64,000 nt of DNA from assembly GCA_963788215.1 (NCBI GenBank), contig CAWBFX010000005.1, positions 124,001 to 188,000 on the forward strand. The letters run 5' to 3'. The translations under genes were made by a program, and so were the position numbers. The DNA comes from AC-32 sp963788215. Its GTDB lineage: Bacteria; Actinomycetota; Thermoleophilia; Gaiellales; Gaiellaceae. Positions 44,348-53,507 of the stretch are shown here, in pieces. Within the stretch, counting starts at the first letter, position 1; each line of letters opens with the position of its first letter. Under the pieces are notes generated by a model. That model worked only from the letters and a program-made list of their open reading frames with translations, was not told the origin of the DNA and ran no database searches.

Positions 44348-47300
44348 TCAGGCGAGCCGTTCGCGCACACGGGCCGGCGTGAGCCGATCGCCCTTCTGCT
44401 CCGCGAGCGCCATCGCCCGGCGAAGCGCCGCCTGCTCGTCATCGGTCCGTCCGGCAAGAGCCGCGACGTCTGCTTCGGCGAGGGCGATCAGGGCCCGCAC
44501 GTTCAGGTAGTCGGTTTTCTCCACCCGCTCTACCGCCCGTCCGATCTCGGCGGCTGCGTCCTCGTGCAGGCCGCGGCGCGCAAAGATCAGCGCGCGGACC
44601 GCGCGAGCGCGAGCGACCGGGTCGAAATCGTCGTCGGCGGAGACTCCCAGGACCTCGTCGGCCATCTCCAGCGCCTCGTCCTCGTTGCCGAGTATGAGCG
44701 TCGCATGGGCCCGCACCGCCGCGATCGAGCTGAAATAGCCCGTCTCCCCGTGCTCCTTGAGCATGGTGTACCCCTCCCGCAACACTTTCTCGGCGCCGGC
44801 GGGATTTCCCGCCAGAAGCTCGCTCTCGCCGATCATCATGGACGTGCCTGCCGCGACGATTCGGTGTCCGACGTCCTCGACCAGCGCCTTTGCTTCCCGC
44901 GCCTCGGCGATGCCTTCTTCAGGCTCGCCCCGCAGGGTGCGCAGCGTGCCTCGAATCATGCGAACGGTCGCTTCGCGCACCGGCCCGCCCAGCCCGGCTG
45001 CTATCAGGCGGTCGCACTTCTCCAGCGCAGACTCGACGGGCTCCGGGCCACTCCAGAGGCCGAATGCCGACCAGGTGTCGATTTCAGGGAGCAGGGTCGG
45101 CTTGACGCGGGTGGCGAGCTCCCGGGCCCGGTCGAATGACCGCGCGGCCTCCAGCGTGCTGCCGCCCCACCAGGTGAACTTGGCGATGTTCAGCTCGGCC
45201 CAGACCAGCGTCTCGTCGTCTCCGAGCTCCTCCGCGCGCTTCCCGTACGCCTTGGAGCCCTCGAGTGCAGTGCCGATCCTCGTCGTCGGGTCGGTCTGCA
45301 TCCCGAGGTCCAGCTTCACGAGGCCCGCGCGTATCGCCACGACTTCGTCGCCGGCCGCATCTGCGGCCCGCTCCGCCTCGTGCAGGAGCGAGCGGGCGCG
45401 CGGGAATTCGCCGGCGTGGGCCTCGACGACCGCCAGGTCGACCTGCGCGAGAAGGCGATCGTGCTCTCCCTCCGGGATCAGGTCCACTGCGCGGCGAAGC
45501 AGGCTTCCGGCGGCGCCGAAGTCGGCTCGCGCCTGAGCGCGCTCTCCGGCGGCGAGCAACCGCGCCCCGGCGCTTCGCGCGAGCTCCACGGCGTGCGGGT
45601 CGAGCGGCCCGAGCTCGAGCCGGTAGCGATACGCCTGCTCGAGGTGGAATCCGACGATCTCGTCCAGCTCGACGAGACTCGTGCCGTGCTCCTCGAGCCA
45701 GACTGCGAAGCGTTCGTGCAGGTCCGCGCGGACAGCCTTCGGCAGCGCCTCGTAAGCCGTGTCCCGGATCAGCTGATGGCGAAAGCGGTAGGCGTCGTCG
45801 CCCGTGAGCAGCGGCTGTTCCGGACGCAGCAGGTCCTTGCGGACGAGCGTGACCAGTCGGCCGTCGACCTTCGGCTCGTCCGGTGAGAGCACGGCGACGC
45901 CGCCTCGATGGAAGATGAGCCCTTCGATCGCGCCGCGCTCGAGCACGCTGCGCTCGGCGGGCTCGAGCTGGTCGAGCCGGGCCGCGAGCAGCGCCTGGAT
46001 CGTCGGCGGCACGACGATCTCCCCCTCTCCGTCCTCCGAGGTCATCGCGACCATCTCCTCGACGAAGAGCGGGTTGCCTTCGGCAGCGTCGAGGATCCGG
46101 TCGCGCAGCTCGGGCGGGATCTCGCTCGCCAGGCTGTCGATCAGCTCACCGGCCTCGCCGGATGCGAGCGGCTCGAGCAGCACGTTGGTCGCGTTCAGCT
46201 TGCCGCCGCCCCAGGAAGGCCTCGTGTCGAGCAGCTCGGGCCTGGCCATGCAGAGGAGCAGGATCGGCGCTCCCCGGCTGAGGTCGGCGACGTGCTCGAC
46301 CAGGTCGAGAAACGCCGGCGCCCCCCAATGCACGTCGTCGAAGACGACCACCAGGGGTCGATCCGCCGCCCGGGCCTCGAGCAGCTTTCGAAAGGCCCAG
46401 GCGATCTCATCGGGGCTCGCCGCCGCTTCCTCGCCGAGGATCGCTGCGAGAGGCGTGCTCTCGGGCGCCTCGGGTTGGAGCTGCTTGACGACCTCGGTGA
46501 CGGGCCAGTAGCTGATTCCCTCGCCGTAGGACAGGCAACGGCCGCGCACGAGCACCGCGTCGTCGAGAGTGCGCAGGAACTCCTCTGCCAGCCGCGACTT
46601 GCCGACTCCCGCCGATCCGAGAATCGTGAACAGGTGGCATGAGCGCTCCGCCGAGGCAGAGTCGAACGCGTGCTCGAGGAGCTGCAGCTGGCGCTCCCGG
46701 CCCACCATCGGCGCCTCTCCGCTGCGAGGTGGGTCGCCGGCGCGTACGGACAGCAGCCGGTACGCCGGGAGCGGCTCGGCCTTCCCCTTCGCCGCGATCG
46801 GGTCGACTGCCTCGGTGTCGGCGACGGCGCGCACGAGGCGGAACGTCTCCTGCCCCAGCAGCACCTCCCCGGGCTCGGCGGCCTGCTCGAGCCGAGCGGC
46901 CACGTTGACGGCGTCTCCCGTGGCGAGCCTTTCCTCGGTGCCGGTCACGACCTCGCCGGTGTTCACGCCCATCCGAAGCTCGAGCCGGGTGCCGTAGCTC
47001 CCCTCGAGCTCGTCGTTGAGCTCGGCGAGGCCTCCGCGGAGCTCGTCGGCGGCGCGCACGGCGCGCAGGGCGTCGTCCTCGTGCACGGCCGGGACGCCGA
47101 AGACGGCCATCACCGCGTCGCCGATGAACTTCTCCACCGTGCCGCCGTGCCGCTCGACGATCGCCTTCGCGGTCTCGAAGTAGCGGGCCATCACGCGGCG
47201 GAGGCTCTCCGGATCGATCTGCTCGCCCAGCGCAGTCGAGCCGGTCACGTCGCAGAACAGCACCGTGACCACCTTGCGCACCTCGCGCGGCGCTGCGCGC

Positions 47301-47380
47301 TCGGCGAGCGCCGTCCCGCAGGCATCGCAGAACCGCGCCTCTTCCCGGTTCTCCGCGCCGCAATTCGGACACGCGGCCAT
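44348..47380 (-). CDS. Class III adenylate cyclase-AAA ATPase-TPR signalling protein (intact)
   Basis: This 1010-residue protein has a zinc ribbon CPNCGAENREEARFCDACG at the N-terminus. The cyclase domain (about 35-215) has first metal Asp in LFCDVTGST, adenine-specifying Lys and second metal Asp in VEKFIGDAVMAVFG, and ATGDAVNVAARLE with the Asn/Arg transition-state pair. All catalytic residues look present, so cAMP synthesis is likely. AAA/STAND: Walker A ILGSAGVGKSRL, Walker B VVVFDDVHWG. The C-terminal half is TPR-like. It is a paralogue of the gene at 8687; ligand unknown; cytoplasmic. Confidence 0.92.
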   Translation of the reverse strand: MAACPNCGAENREEARFCDACGTALAERAAPREVRKVVTVLFCDVTGSTALGEQIDPESLRRVMARYFETAKAIVERHGGTVEKFIGDAVMAVFGVPAVHEDDALRAVRAADELRGGLAELNDELEGSYGTRLELRMGVNTGEVVTGTEERLATGDAVNVAARLEQAAEPGEVLLGQETFRLVRAVADTEAVDPIAAKGKAEPLPAYRLLSVRAGDPPRSGEAPMVGRERQLQLLEHAFDSASAERSCHLFTILGSAGVGKSRLAEEFLRTLDDAVLVRGRCLSYGEGISYWPVTEVVKQLQPEAPESTPLAAILGEEAAASPDEIAWAFRKLLEARAADRPLVVVFDDVHWGAPAFLDLVEHVADLSRGAPILLLCMARPELLDTRPSWGGGKLNATNVLLEPLASGEAGELIDSLASEIPPELRDRILDAAEGNPLFVEEMVAMTSEDGEGEIVVPPTIQALLAARLDQLEPAERSVLERGAIEGLIFHRGGVAVLSPDEPKVDGRLVTLVRKDLLRPEQPLLTGDDAYRFRHQLIRDTAYEALPKAVRADLHERFAVWLEEHGTSLVELDEIVGFHLEQAYRYRLELGPLDPHAVELARSAGARLLAAGERAQARADFGAAGSLLRRAVDLIPEGEHDRLLAQVDLAVVEAHAGEFPRARSLLHEAERAADAAGDEVVAIRAGLVKLDLGMQTDPTTRIGTALEGSKAYGKRAEELGDDETLVWAELNIAKFTWWGGSTLEAARSFDRARELATRVKPTLLPEIDTWSAFGLWSGPEPVESALEKCDRLIAAGLGGPVREATVRMIRGTLRTLRGEPEEGIAEAREAKALVEDVGHRIVAAGTSMMIGESELLAGNPAGAEKVLREGYTMLKEHGETGYFSSIAAVRAHATLILGNEDEALEMADEVLGVSADDDFDPVARARAVRALIFARRGLHEDAAAEIGRAVERVEKTDYLNVRALIALAEADVAALAGRTDDEQAALRRAMALAEQKGDRLTPARVRERLA

Positions 47381-47486
47381 GGTGCGAGTCTAGGGAGAAT
47401 CCGGGCCGGTGAGCCTCGTCACATCAGGTCGCCTCCCGGCGAAAAATGACCGCAAGAAATTCGCGGGAGCGGCATTCGTCTTAAGT

Positions 47487-47513
47487 GGGTGCCGCCGGGC
47501 GGCGGCGGCGCCC
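47487..47513 (-). terminator. Possible terminator downstream of second GFA gene
   Basis: GGGTGCCGCC and GGCGGCGCCC form a ten-position stem with one mismatch, ten bases after the minus-strand GFA stop. Acccacttaag follows on that strand. The rest of the 142-base gap to the cyclase start shows nothing else. Confidence 0.35.
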
Positions 47514-47522
47514 CTCCTTCGT

Positions 47523-47927
47523 CTAGCTGCCTGAGGCGGCCTCGAACCTCTCGAGTCCGTCCTCAGGCAGCGCCTCCCAGTGCGCGAGCGAGCGCGTATA
47601 GATGTGGCGGTCGGGAGCGCCTTCGAACGGCGTGTCGAGCGCGGGCAGACGGACGCTCGCCATCTCGGCCTCGGGCCAGCCGCCGCCGAAGAGGTTCGAC
47701 CCGCAGCGCGAGCAGAACGTCTTCGCGCTGCCCTCGTCCGGCTGGTAGGTGCGGAGGAGCTCCTCGCCGGCGACGATCCTGACCGAGTCGCTGCGCGCGG
47801 CGCCGTTCGCCGTGCCGGGACCTCCCGAGAGGCGCTTGCAGCTCGCGCAGTGGCAGAAGCTGCGGGGCGTGAAGTCGCCAGTCAGCTCGAACCGGACGCC
47901 ACCGCAGAGACAGCTTCCTTCGAGCAC
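47523..47927 (-). CDS. GFA-family zinc protein
   Basis: This 134-residue protein has the GFA cysteine pattern: GSCLCGGVRFELTG, FCHCASCKRLSGG and TFCSRCGSNLFGG. Binding of two zinc ions by these Cys clusters is known for the family. It is paralogous to the gene at 4404-4817. It is preceded at ten bases by the histidine-phosphatase gene on the same strand, so it is probably co-transcribed. Substrate unknown. Confidence 0.82.
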   Translation of the reverse strand: MLEGSCLCGGVRFELTGDFTPRSFCHCASCKRLSGGPGTANGAARSDSVRIVAGEELLRTYQPDEGSAKTFCSRCGSNLFGGGWPEAEMASVRLPALDTPFEGAPDRHIYTRSLAHWEALPEDGLERFEAASGS

Positions 47928-47936
47928 GCGGCCAGC

Positions 47937-48518
47937 TTAACGAGCAGGGCGTAGGGCGGCGTTCCAGGTGCGGAGCACGTGCTGCTCGCGCTCGTGCCCG
48001 AGCGTGCTGAGCGTGGCCGGGTCGAGCGCGAACAGGCGGCCGGCCGACGGCTCGAGCCCGACCCATCGCGCCGCGAGGATGCGCAGGACGTGACCGTGCG
48101 CGAAGAGGAGCACGTCGCCGTTCGCGGCTGAGGCCTCGGCGAGGACGCGGTCAGCCCGGTCGCCCACCTCGGCGGCTGTCTCGCCGTTCGGAACGCCGCC
48201 GGTGAAGAGCGTCCAGCCCGGGACCTCCTCGCGGATCTCCGCGGTCGTCCGGCCCTCGTAGTCGCCGTAGTCCCACTCGCAGAGATCGTCGCACGCCTGC
48301 GCCTCCGCGCCGAAGCCGGCGAGGCGACAGGTCTCGGCGGCCCGCTGGAGCGGGCTCGTCAGCACGAGCTCGAAGCGCCGGCCGTGAAGCGCCCGGCCGA
48401 CGATCTCGGCCTGGCGGCGACCCTCATCGGTCAGCGGGACGTCCGTGCGCCCCGTGTGACGGAGCGTCCTGCTCCACTCGGTCTCACCGTGCCTGACGAG
48501 GACGATCTCTTCGGCCAC
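47937..48518 (-). CDS. Histidine phosphatase family (phosphoglycerate-mutase-like)
   Basis: This 193-residue protein has the catalytic His in IVLVRHGETEWS, Arg in SPLQRAAET, an acid in DDLCEWDYGDYEG, and the second His in LLFAHGHVLR. It hydrolyses a phosphomonoester; the EWDYGDYEG form occurs in broad-specificity phosphatases. GTG 48518 is chosen just before the first strand. Upstream, the stalk-protein gene runs divergently. Confidence 0.88.
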   Translation of the reverse strand: MAEEIVLVRHGETEWSRTLRHTGRTDVPLTDEGRRQAEIVGRALHGRRFELVLTSPLQRAAETCRLAGFGAEAQACDDLCEWDYGDYEGRTTAEIREEVPGWTLFTGGVPNGETAAEVGDRADRVLAEASAANGDVLLFAHGHVLRILAARWVGLEPSAGRLFALDPATLSTLGHEREQHVLRTWNAALRPAR

Positions 48519-48560
48519 GCATGCAGTTTGGCCGCTCTCGCTCTGGAGAAAGACGACAGC

Positions 48561-49031
48561 GTGCGGACGCGTCGGCTCTTCCGCCGGCTTCTGGCCGCCG
48601 CTGCGGCAGGGGGGCTCGCGCTCGCGGGCTTCGTCCTCGCGGGCGGCGTCGCAGCCGCGCCCAACGACACGACCACGTCGATCACGCTGACGCAGACGAC
48701 GGGGGTCACAGTGACGGCTCCGACGACCGTCGACGTGCCTCCACCACCGCCTCCGCCCGCACCGCCGCCACCGCCTCCGCCGCCGACGACCGCGCGCACG
48801 ACGACGGCCCGGACGACGACCCAGCAGCAGTCGACCCCCGCGCCGACGACGACCACCACGCCCACCACCACCCGCGGTGTGCACCACCGCCGCAAGCACC
48901 GCCGCACCGTCGTCGCCGTTCCCGCGACGGCCAAGCACTTCCCGCGCTGGGCGATCGTCGGCTTCACCCTGGCCGGCGTGCTGATCGTCTCGGGCCTCGG
49001 CGGCTTCGTCTTCACGCGCACCAGGCTCTAG
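48561..49031 (+). CDS. Membrane protein with Pro/Thr-rich extracellular stalk
   Basis: This 156-residue protein has an N-terminal signal helix (about 8-32). A low-complexity stalk of Pro and Thr follows (about 55-105), then a His/Arg/Lys cluster and a C-terminal membrane helix (about 130-150). The stalk likely spans the wall. Start GTG 48561 is preceded by ggagaaa. No family is recognised. It precedes the decarboxylase cassette but has no evident role in it. Confidence 0.55.
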   Translation: MRTRRLFRRLLAAAAAGGLALAGFVLAGGVAAAPNDTTTSITLTQTTGVTVTAPTTVDVPPPPPPPAPPPPPPPPTTARTTTARTTTQQQSTPAPTTTTTPTTTRGVHHRRKHRRTVVAVPATAKHFPRWAIVGFTLAGVLIVSGLGGFVFTRTRL

Positions 49032-49066
49032 GCGGCTCGCGCAGCAGATGTGAAGATCCGCGCGAC

Positions 49067-50941
49067 GTGACCGGCACGCCGTCGCCGCAACACGATCCGC
49101 TCGAGCTCGACGCGGAAACGATGCGCGAGCTGGGCTACCGCGTGGTCGACCTGCTCGTCGAGAGCGCGACGGCCGCAGCGCCGCCACTCATGCGCGCGTC
49201 CCCGCGCGAGATGCGCGAGCGGCTTTCCGGCCCGCCGCCCGACGGCCCGCAACCGTTCGCGGAGGTCATCGAGCGGCTCGAGCGCGACGTGCTCCCGTTC
49301 CGCAGCCGCGTCGACCACCCGCGCTTCCTCGGCTTCATTCCGGGCTCCGGGACCTGGCCCGGCGCGCTCGCCGACCTGATCGCCAGTGCCTGCAACGTCT
49401 ACGCGGGGTCCTGGATGGAGTCGGCCGGCCCGAGCCAGGTCGAGCTCGAGGTGCTCGGCTGGTTCAAGGACTGGATCGCCTACCCGGCCGAGGCGGCGGG
49501 CTCGCTGACGAGCGGCGGCTCGGCCGCGAACATGACCGCCCTCGCCTGCGCGCGCGAGGCGAGGGCCGGCGCGATGCGCGGCGACCTCGTGCTCTACGTC
49601 TCGGACCAGGCGCACTCGTCGATCGCCCGCGGCGCGCGTGTCCTCGGGTTCCGGCCCGAGCAGGTGCGTGTGCTGCCGAGCGACGCGTCGCTCCGGCTCG
49701 CGCCGAAGACCCTGTCCGCCGCGATCGAGGCCGACCTGCGCGCCGGGCGCCTCCCGCTCCTCGTCGCCGCGAACGGAGGCTCCACGAACAGCGGGGCGGT
49801 CGACCCGCTGGCCGAGCTCGCCGAAGTCTGCCGCGAGCACGGCGTCTGGCTTCACGTCGACGCGGCCTACGGAGGCTTCTCGGTTCTGAGCGAGCGGTCG
49901 GGAGGCGCCCTGCGGGGGCTCGAGCTGGCGGACTCGGTCACGCTCGATCCGCACAAGTGGCTCTACCAGCCGTTCGAGTGCGGCTGCGTGCTCGTCCGCG
50001 ACGGCTCGCTGTTGCGCTCCGCCTTCGAGATCGTCCCGGACTACCTCGGCGACGCGCGGGCCCGCGACGACGAGACGAACTTCGCCGACCTCGGCCTGCA
50101 GCTGACCCGAACGTCGCGCGCGCTCAAGGTCTGGGTCTCGGTTCACACGTTCGGGCTCGACGCCTTCCGCGCAGCGATCGACCGCTCGCTCGAGCTGGCC
50201 GAGCACGCCGAGCGGCGGATCGCGGAGAGCGAGGCGCTGGAGCTGCTCGTGCCGCGCTCGCTCGGGGTCGTCTGCTTCCGCCGCCGCTTCGAAGGGGCCG
50301 ACGCGGAAGAGCACGAGCGGCGCAATGCGGCGCTCGCCGCGAAGCTCGAGGAGAGCGGCCTGGGGCTCGTCTCGTCGACGCGCCTGCACGGCCGCTTCGC
50401 CCTTCGGCTGTGCATCCTCAACCACACGACCGCGCTGAAGGACGTCGACGCGGTGCTCGACTTCCTCGAGCGCGAGGACGCGCCGGTGACCGCCGAGGCC
50501 GAGCCCTACGAGCGCCACCCGGACGTGACGTCGAGCCTCTTCCCGCCGCCGCTGCGCTCGCTGCCGCTGTTCGAGTCCCTGACGGCGGCCCAGGCGGAGG
50601 AGGTGGCGGCGCTGGCCATGGAGCGCTCCGCCGCGCCGGGCGAGACGGTCGTCGAGCAGTGGGGCTCGGAGCGCGACTTCTTCGTGATCGTCGAGGGAAC
50701 GGCCGACGTCTTCGTCGGGGACGAGCACGTGCGCTCGCTCGGGCCCGGGGAGTTCTTCGGCGAGCTCGCGGCGCTCGACTGGGGAGCCGGCTTCGGCTAC
50801 TCGCGACTCGCCACGGTCGTGGCGGGCTCGCCGTTGCAGCTGCTCGTCTTTCCAGACGGCGCGCTCGCAGGACTGATGGCGTTCCCGGACGTCGAGCGGC
50901 GCGTTCGGGCGGCCGTCCGGGAGCGGCTCGAGCAGCGATGA
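49067..50941 (+). CDS. Group II PLP-dependent decarboxylase fused to a cyclic-nucleotide-binding domain
   Basis: This 624-residue protein has an N-terminal PLP decarboxylase (about 1-480; PF00282 type). HPRFLGFIPGSGTWPGALA and ASACNVYAGSWMESAGPSQ line the substrate region, SLTSGGSAANMTAL binds PLP phosphate, HVDAAYGG holds the PLP-ring Asp, and DPHKWL contains Lys297. A CNB domain (about 500-624) follows, with GPGEFFGELAALD and YSRLATVVA giving the phosphate-cassette Glu and Arg. This fusion is uncommon. Group II enzymes act on aromatic, glutamate or related amino acids; the substrate is not resolved. The TGA overlaps the next ATG. Confidence 0.88.
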   Translation: MTGTPSPQHDPLELDAETMRELGYRVVDLLVESATAAAPPLMRASPREMRERLSGPPPDGPQPFAEVIERLERDVLPFRSRVDHPRFLGFIPGSGTWPGALADLIASACNVYAGSWMESAGPSQVELEVLGWFKDWIAYPAEAAGSLTSGGSAANMTALACAREARAGAMRGDLVLYVSDQAHSSIARGARVLGFRPEQVRVLPSDASLRLAPKTLSAAIEADLRAGRLPLLVAANGGSTNSGAVDPLAELAEVCREHGVWLHVDAAYGGFSVLSERSGGALRGLELADSVTLDPHKWLYQPFECGCVLVRDGSLLRSAFEIVPDYLGDARARDDETNFADLGLQLTRTSRALKVWVSVHTFGLDAFRAAIDRSLELAEHAERRIAESEALELLVPRSLGVVCFRRRFEGADAEEHERRNAALAAKLEESGLGLVSSTRLHGRFALRLCILNHTTALKDVDAVLDFLEREDAPVTAEAEPYERHPDVTSSLFPPPLRSLPLFESLTAAQAEEVAALAMERSAAPGETVVEQWGSERDFFVIVEGTADVFVGDEHVRSLGPGEFFGELAALDWGAGFGYSRLATVVAGSPLQLLVFPDGALAGLMAFPDVERRVRAAVRERLEQR

Positions 50942-52548
50942 GGGTCATCCGCGGGGTCTTCCAGAACCGCGGCCTGCGGCGCGTCGAACTCGCGTTCGTC
51001 GCCTTCAACTCGGCCGAATGGGGCGTCTGGATCGCGATGCTCGTCTTCGCCTACGAGCGGGGCGGGGCGACCGAGGCGGGGGTCGTCGCCGCCGTGCAGC
51101 TCCTGCCCGCGGCGTTCTTCGCGCCCGTCGCGGCCGGTCTCGGAGACCGCTTTCCGCCGGCGCGGGTGCTCACGCTCGCGTACGTCGTCCAGGCGGCGGC
51201 GCTGGCGGCCACGGCCGCGTCCCTGCTCGCAGGCGCGCCCGCCCCGCTCTCGTACGCGCTCGCGGCCTGCGCGGCGACCGCGGTCACGCTGACACGGCCC
51301 GCGCAGGCGGCGCTCGTTCCGGCGCTCGCGCGGACGCCGGAGGAGCTGACGGCCTCGAACGTCGTCTCCGGCTGGATCGAGAGCGTGAGCCTCGTGGTGG
51401 CCCCGGCAGCCACGGGCGTGCTGCTCGCGGTCGGCTCTCCGGGGCTCGTGTTCGCGGTGATGGCGGGCCTCTCGCTCGCAGGCGGGATCGTCGTCGCGCC
51501 GGTCGAAGGGCCCCCGGCCGCGGCGGCGGCAGAGCGGGATCCCCTGCGCGCCTTGCGGCTCGTGCGAGAGGAACCAGAGGCTCGGCTGCTGCTGGGCCTG
51601 CTCGCCGCGGAGTCGGTGGCGATCGGGGCGCTCGACGTCGTCTTCGTCGTGCTCGCGGTCTCGCTGCTCGACCTCGGCGGCTCCGGTGCCGGCTACCTGA
51701 ACGCAGCGTTCGGCGCGGGCGGCGTGCTCGGGATCGCGGCGACGGCCGCGCTGGTGGGCCGCAGGCGCCTGATCCCGCCGCTCGTGGCGGGTGCACTCGC
51801 CTGGGGCGTCGCGTTCGTCGCGCTCGGCGCGAGTCCCCAGGTGGCGACGGCATTCGCGCTGCTCGCGGTCGCGGGCGCCGGACGGATCGTGGTTGACGTC
51901 GCGGGCCGGACCCTGCTGCAGAGGATCGCGCCGGTCGACCTGCTCGCGCGCGTGTTCGGGCTGCTCGAGGGCCTGAGCATGGCCGCGCTCGCCGTGGGGT
52001 CGCTCCTCACGCCGCTGCTCGTGGCGATCGCGGGCGGCCGCGCCGCGGTGATCGGCGTGGGCTGCGTCCTTCCCGCCGCGCTGCTGCTAGCCGGCGGGCG
52101 CCTGCTCGCAATCGACCGGCGGGCGACCGTGCCCGTGGTCGAGCTCTCGCTCCTGCGCTCGCTGCCGCTGTTCGCGCCGCTGGGGCCGCCGCAGCTGGAG
52201 TCGCTCGCGCGCGAGCTCGTGCCCGTGGAGGCGGCGGCCGGCGAGGAGGTCGTGCGCGAGGGCGAGCCGGGCGAGCTCTTCTACGCGGTCGCCGACGGCG
52301 ACCTCGAGGTCTCGGCCGGCGGACGCGCGCTGCGCACGCTTCAGCGCGGCGACTCCTTCGGCGAGATCGCCCTCCTGCACAGCGTCCCGCGGACCGCGAC
52401 CGTTCGCGCGGCAACCCAGGCCCGGCTGTACGCGCTGGCGCGGGCGCCGTTCCTCGCGGCCGTCGCCGCGCATCCGCTGGCCGCCGAGGAGGCCGAGCGC
52501 GCGGTCGGCGAGCGCCTGGCGGCCGGGCAGGCGACAATCGTCCCGTGA
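50938..52548 (+). CDS. MFS transporter fused to a cyclic-nucleotide-binding domain
   Basis: This 536-residue protein has residues 1-390 forming about twelve membrane helices of the MFS type (NSAEWGVWIAMLVFAYERGG, RPAQAALVPALARTPEELTASN). Residues about 400-536 form a cytoplasmic CNB domain. Its phosphate-binding cassette FGEIALLHSVPRTATVRA carries the canonical Glu and Arg, so cAMP binding is likely. ATG 50938 overlaps the TGA of the decarboxylase (ATGA), and its own TGA overlaps the GTG of the ureohydrolase. Transport gated by cAMP is the inference. Substrate is probably linked to the adjacent amine metabolism. Confidence 0.88.
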   Translation: MRVIRGVFQNRGLRRVELAFVAFNSAEWGVWIAMLVFAYERGGATEAGVVAAVQLLPAAFFAPVAAGLGDRFPPARVLTLAYVVQAAALAATAASLLAGAPAPLSYALAACAATAVTLTRPAQAALVPALARTPEELTASNVVSGWIESVSLVVAPAATGVLLAVGSPGLVFAVMAGLSLAGGIVVAPVEGPPAAAAAERDPLRALRLVREEPEARLLLGLLAAESVAIGALDVVFVVLAVSLLDLGGSGAGYLNAAFGAGGVLGIAATAALVGRRRLIPPLVAGALAWGVAFVALGASPQVATAFALLAVAGAGRIVVDVAGRTLLQRIAPVDLLARVFGLLEGLSMAALAVGSLLTPLLVAIAGGRAAVIGVGCVLPAALLLAGGRLLAIDRRATVPVVELSLLRSLPLFAPLGPPQLESLARELVPVEAAAGEEVVREGEPGELFYAVADGDLEVSAGGRALRTLQRGDSFGEIALLHSVPRTATVRAATQARLYALARAPFLAAVAAHPLAAEEAERAVGERLAAGQATIVP

Positions 52549-53507
52549 TCGACCCGCTCGAGCGCTGGCGCGAGCACGGCGAGAAGCCCGACTACGCGGG
52601 CCTGCTCACCTTCGGGACGCTGCCGTACACGCAGGACCCGGCGGAGCTGAAGGGCGTCGACGTCGCGATCGTGGGCGCACCGACCGACGACCTCGTCTCC
52701 GACCGGCCGGGCGCGCGATTCGGCCCGAGGGCGATCCGCGCGGCCAGCTGCCCGCCCGGACCGCATCTCGAAGCCAAGGTCGACGCGATGGCCGAGCTGC
52801 GGATGGTCGACTACGGCGACGCGCCGGTCCTGCCGGCCGATCCGAAGAGAACGCACGAGGCGATCGAGCGCACGGTGGGCGAGGTCGTCGCCGCGGGAGC
52901 GATCCCCGTCATCCTCGGCGGCGACCACTCGATCGCGGAGCCGGACATCCGCGCGTGCGCGGCCGGCCGCGCGCCGATCGGGCTGATCCACTTCGACACG
53001 CACACGGACACCGGAACCGAGGTCTTCGGCGTCGAGGTTTCCCACGGGACGCCGATGTACCGGCTCGTCGAGGCGGGCATCGTCGACGCGCGGCGCTACG
53101 TCCAGATCGGCCTGCGCGGCTACTGGCCGGGCGAGAAGGAGTTCCGCTGGCAGGAGCAGCGCGGGATCACGAGCTTCTTCATGCACGACGTGCGGCGCCT
53201 CGGGATCGAGGAGGTCGTCGGCGGGGCGCTGGACATCGTCGGCGCCGGCCCCGTGTTCCTGAGCGTCGACGTGGACGTGCTCGACCCGGCCTATGCGCCC
53301 GGGACGGGAACACCCGAGCCGGGCGGGATGGAGAGCGCCGACCTTCTCTGGGCGTGCCGCGAGATCGCCTGCCGCGTCGAGCTCGTCGGCGCGGACGTGG
53401 TCGAGGTGATCCCGACCGCGCCGGGCTCGAGCGACATCACGGCGCTCGTCGCCGACCGGATCGTCCGCGAGATCCTGACCGGGATCGCGTTACGCCGGCG
53501 CCGCTAG
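52545..53507 (+). CDS. Agmatinase/arginase-family ureohydrolase
   Basis: This 320-residue protein has manganese-site motifs GGDHSIAEP, HFDTHTDTGTE (DTHTD rather than the usual DAHxD) and FLSVDVDVLDPAYAPGTGTPEPGG. The last is nearly canonical. It hydrolyses a guanidino compound to urea plus amine; agmatinase, guanidinobutyrase and related activities fit equally. GTG 52545 overlaps the transporter stop (GTGA), so the three genes are translationally coupled. With a decarboxylase upstream, polyamine or guanidine-amine turnover is plausible. It converges with a small membrane protein at CTAG 53504-53507. Confidence 0.9.
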   Translation: MIDPLERWREHGEKPDYAGLLTFGTLPYTQDPAELKGVDVAIVGAPTDDLVSDRPGARFGPRAIRAASCPPGPHLEAKVDAMAELRMVDYGDAPVLPADPKRTHEAIERTVGEVVAAGAIPVILGGDHSIAEPDIRACAAGRAPIGLIHFDTHTDTGTEVFGVEVSHGTPMYRLVEAGIVDARRYVQIGLRGYWPGEKEFRWQEQRGITSFFMHDVRRLGIEEVVGGALDIVGAGPVFLSVDVDVLDPAYAPGTGTPEPGGMESADLLWACREIACRVELVGADVVEVIPTAPGSSDITALVADRIVREILTGIALRRRR

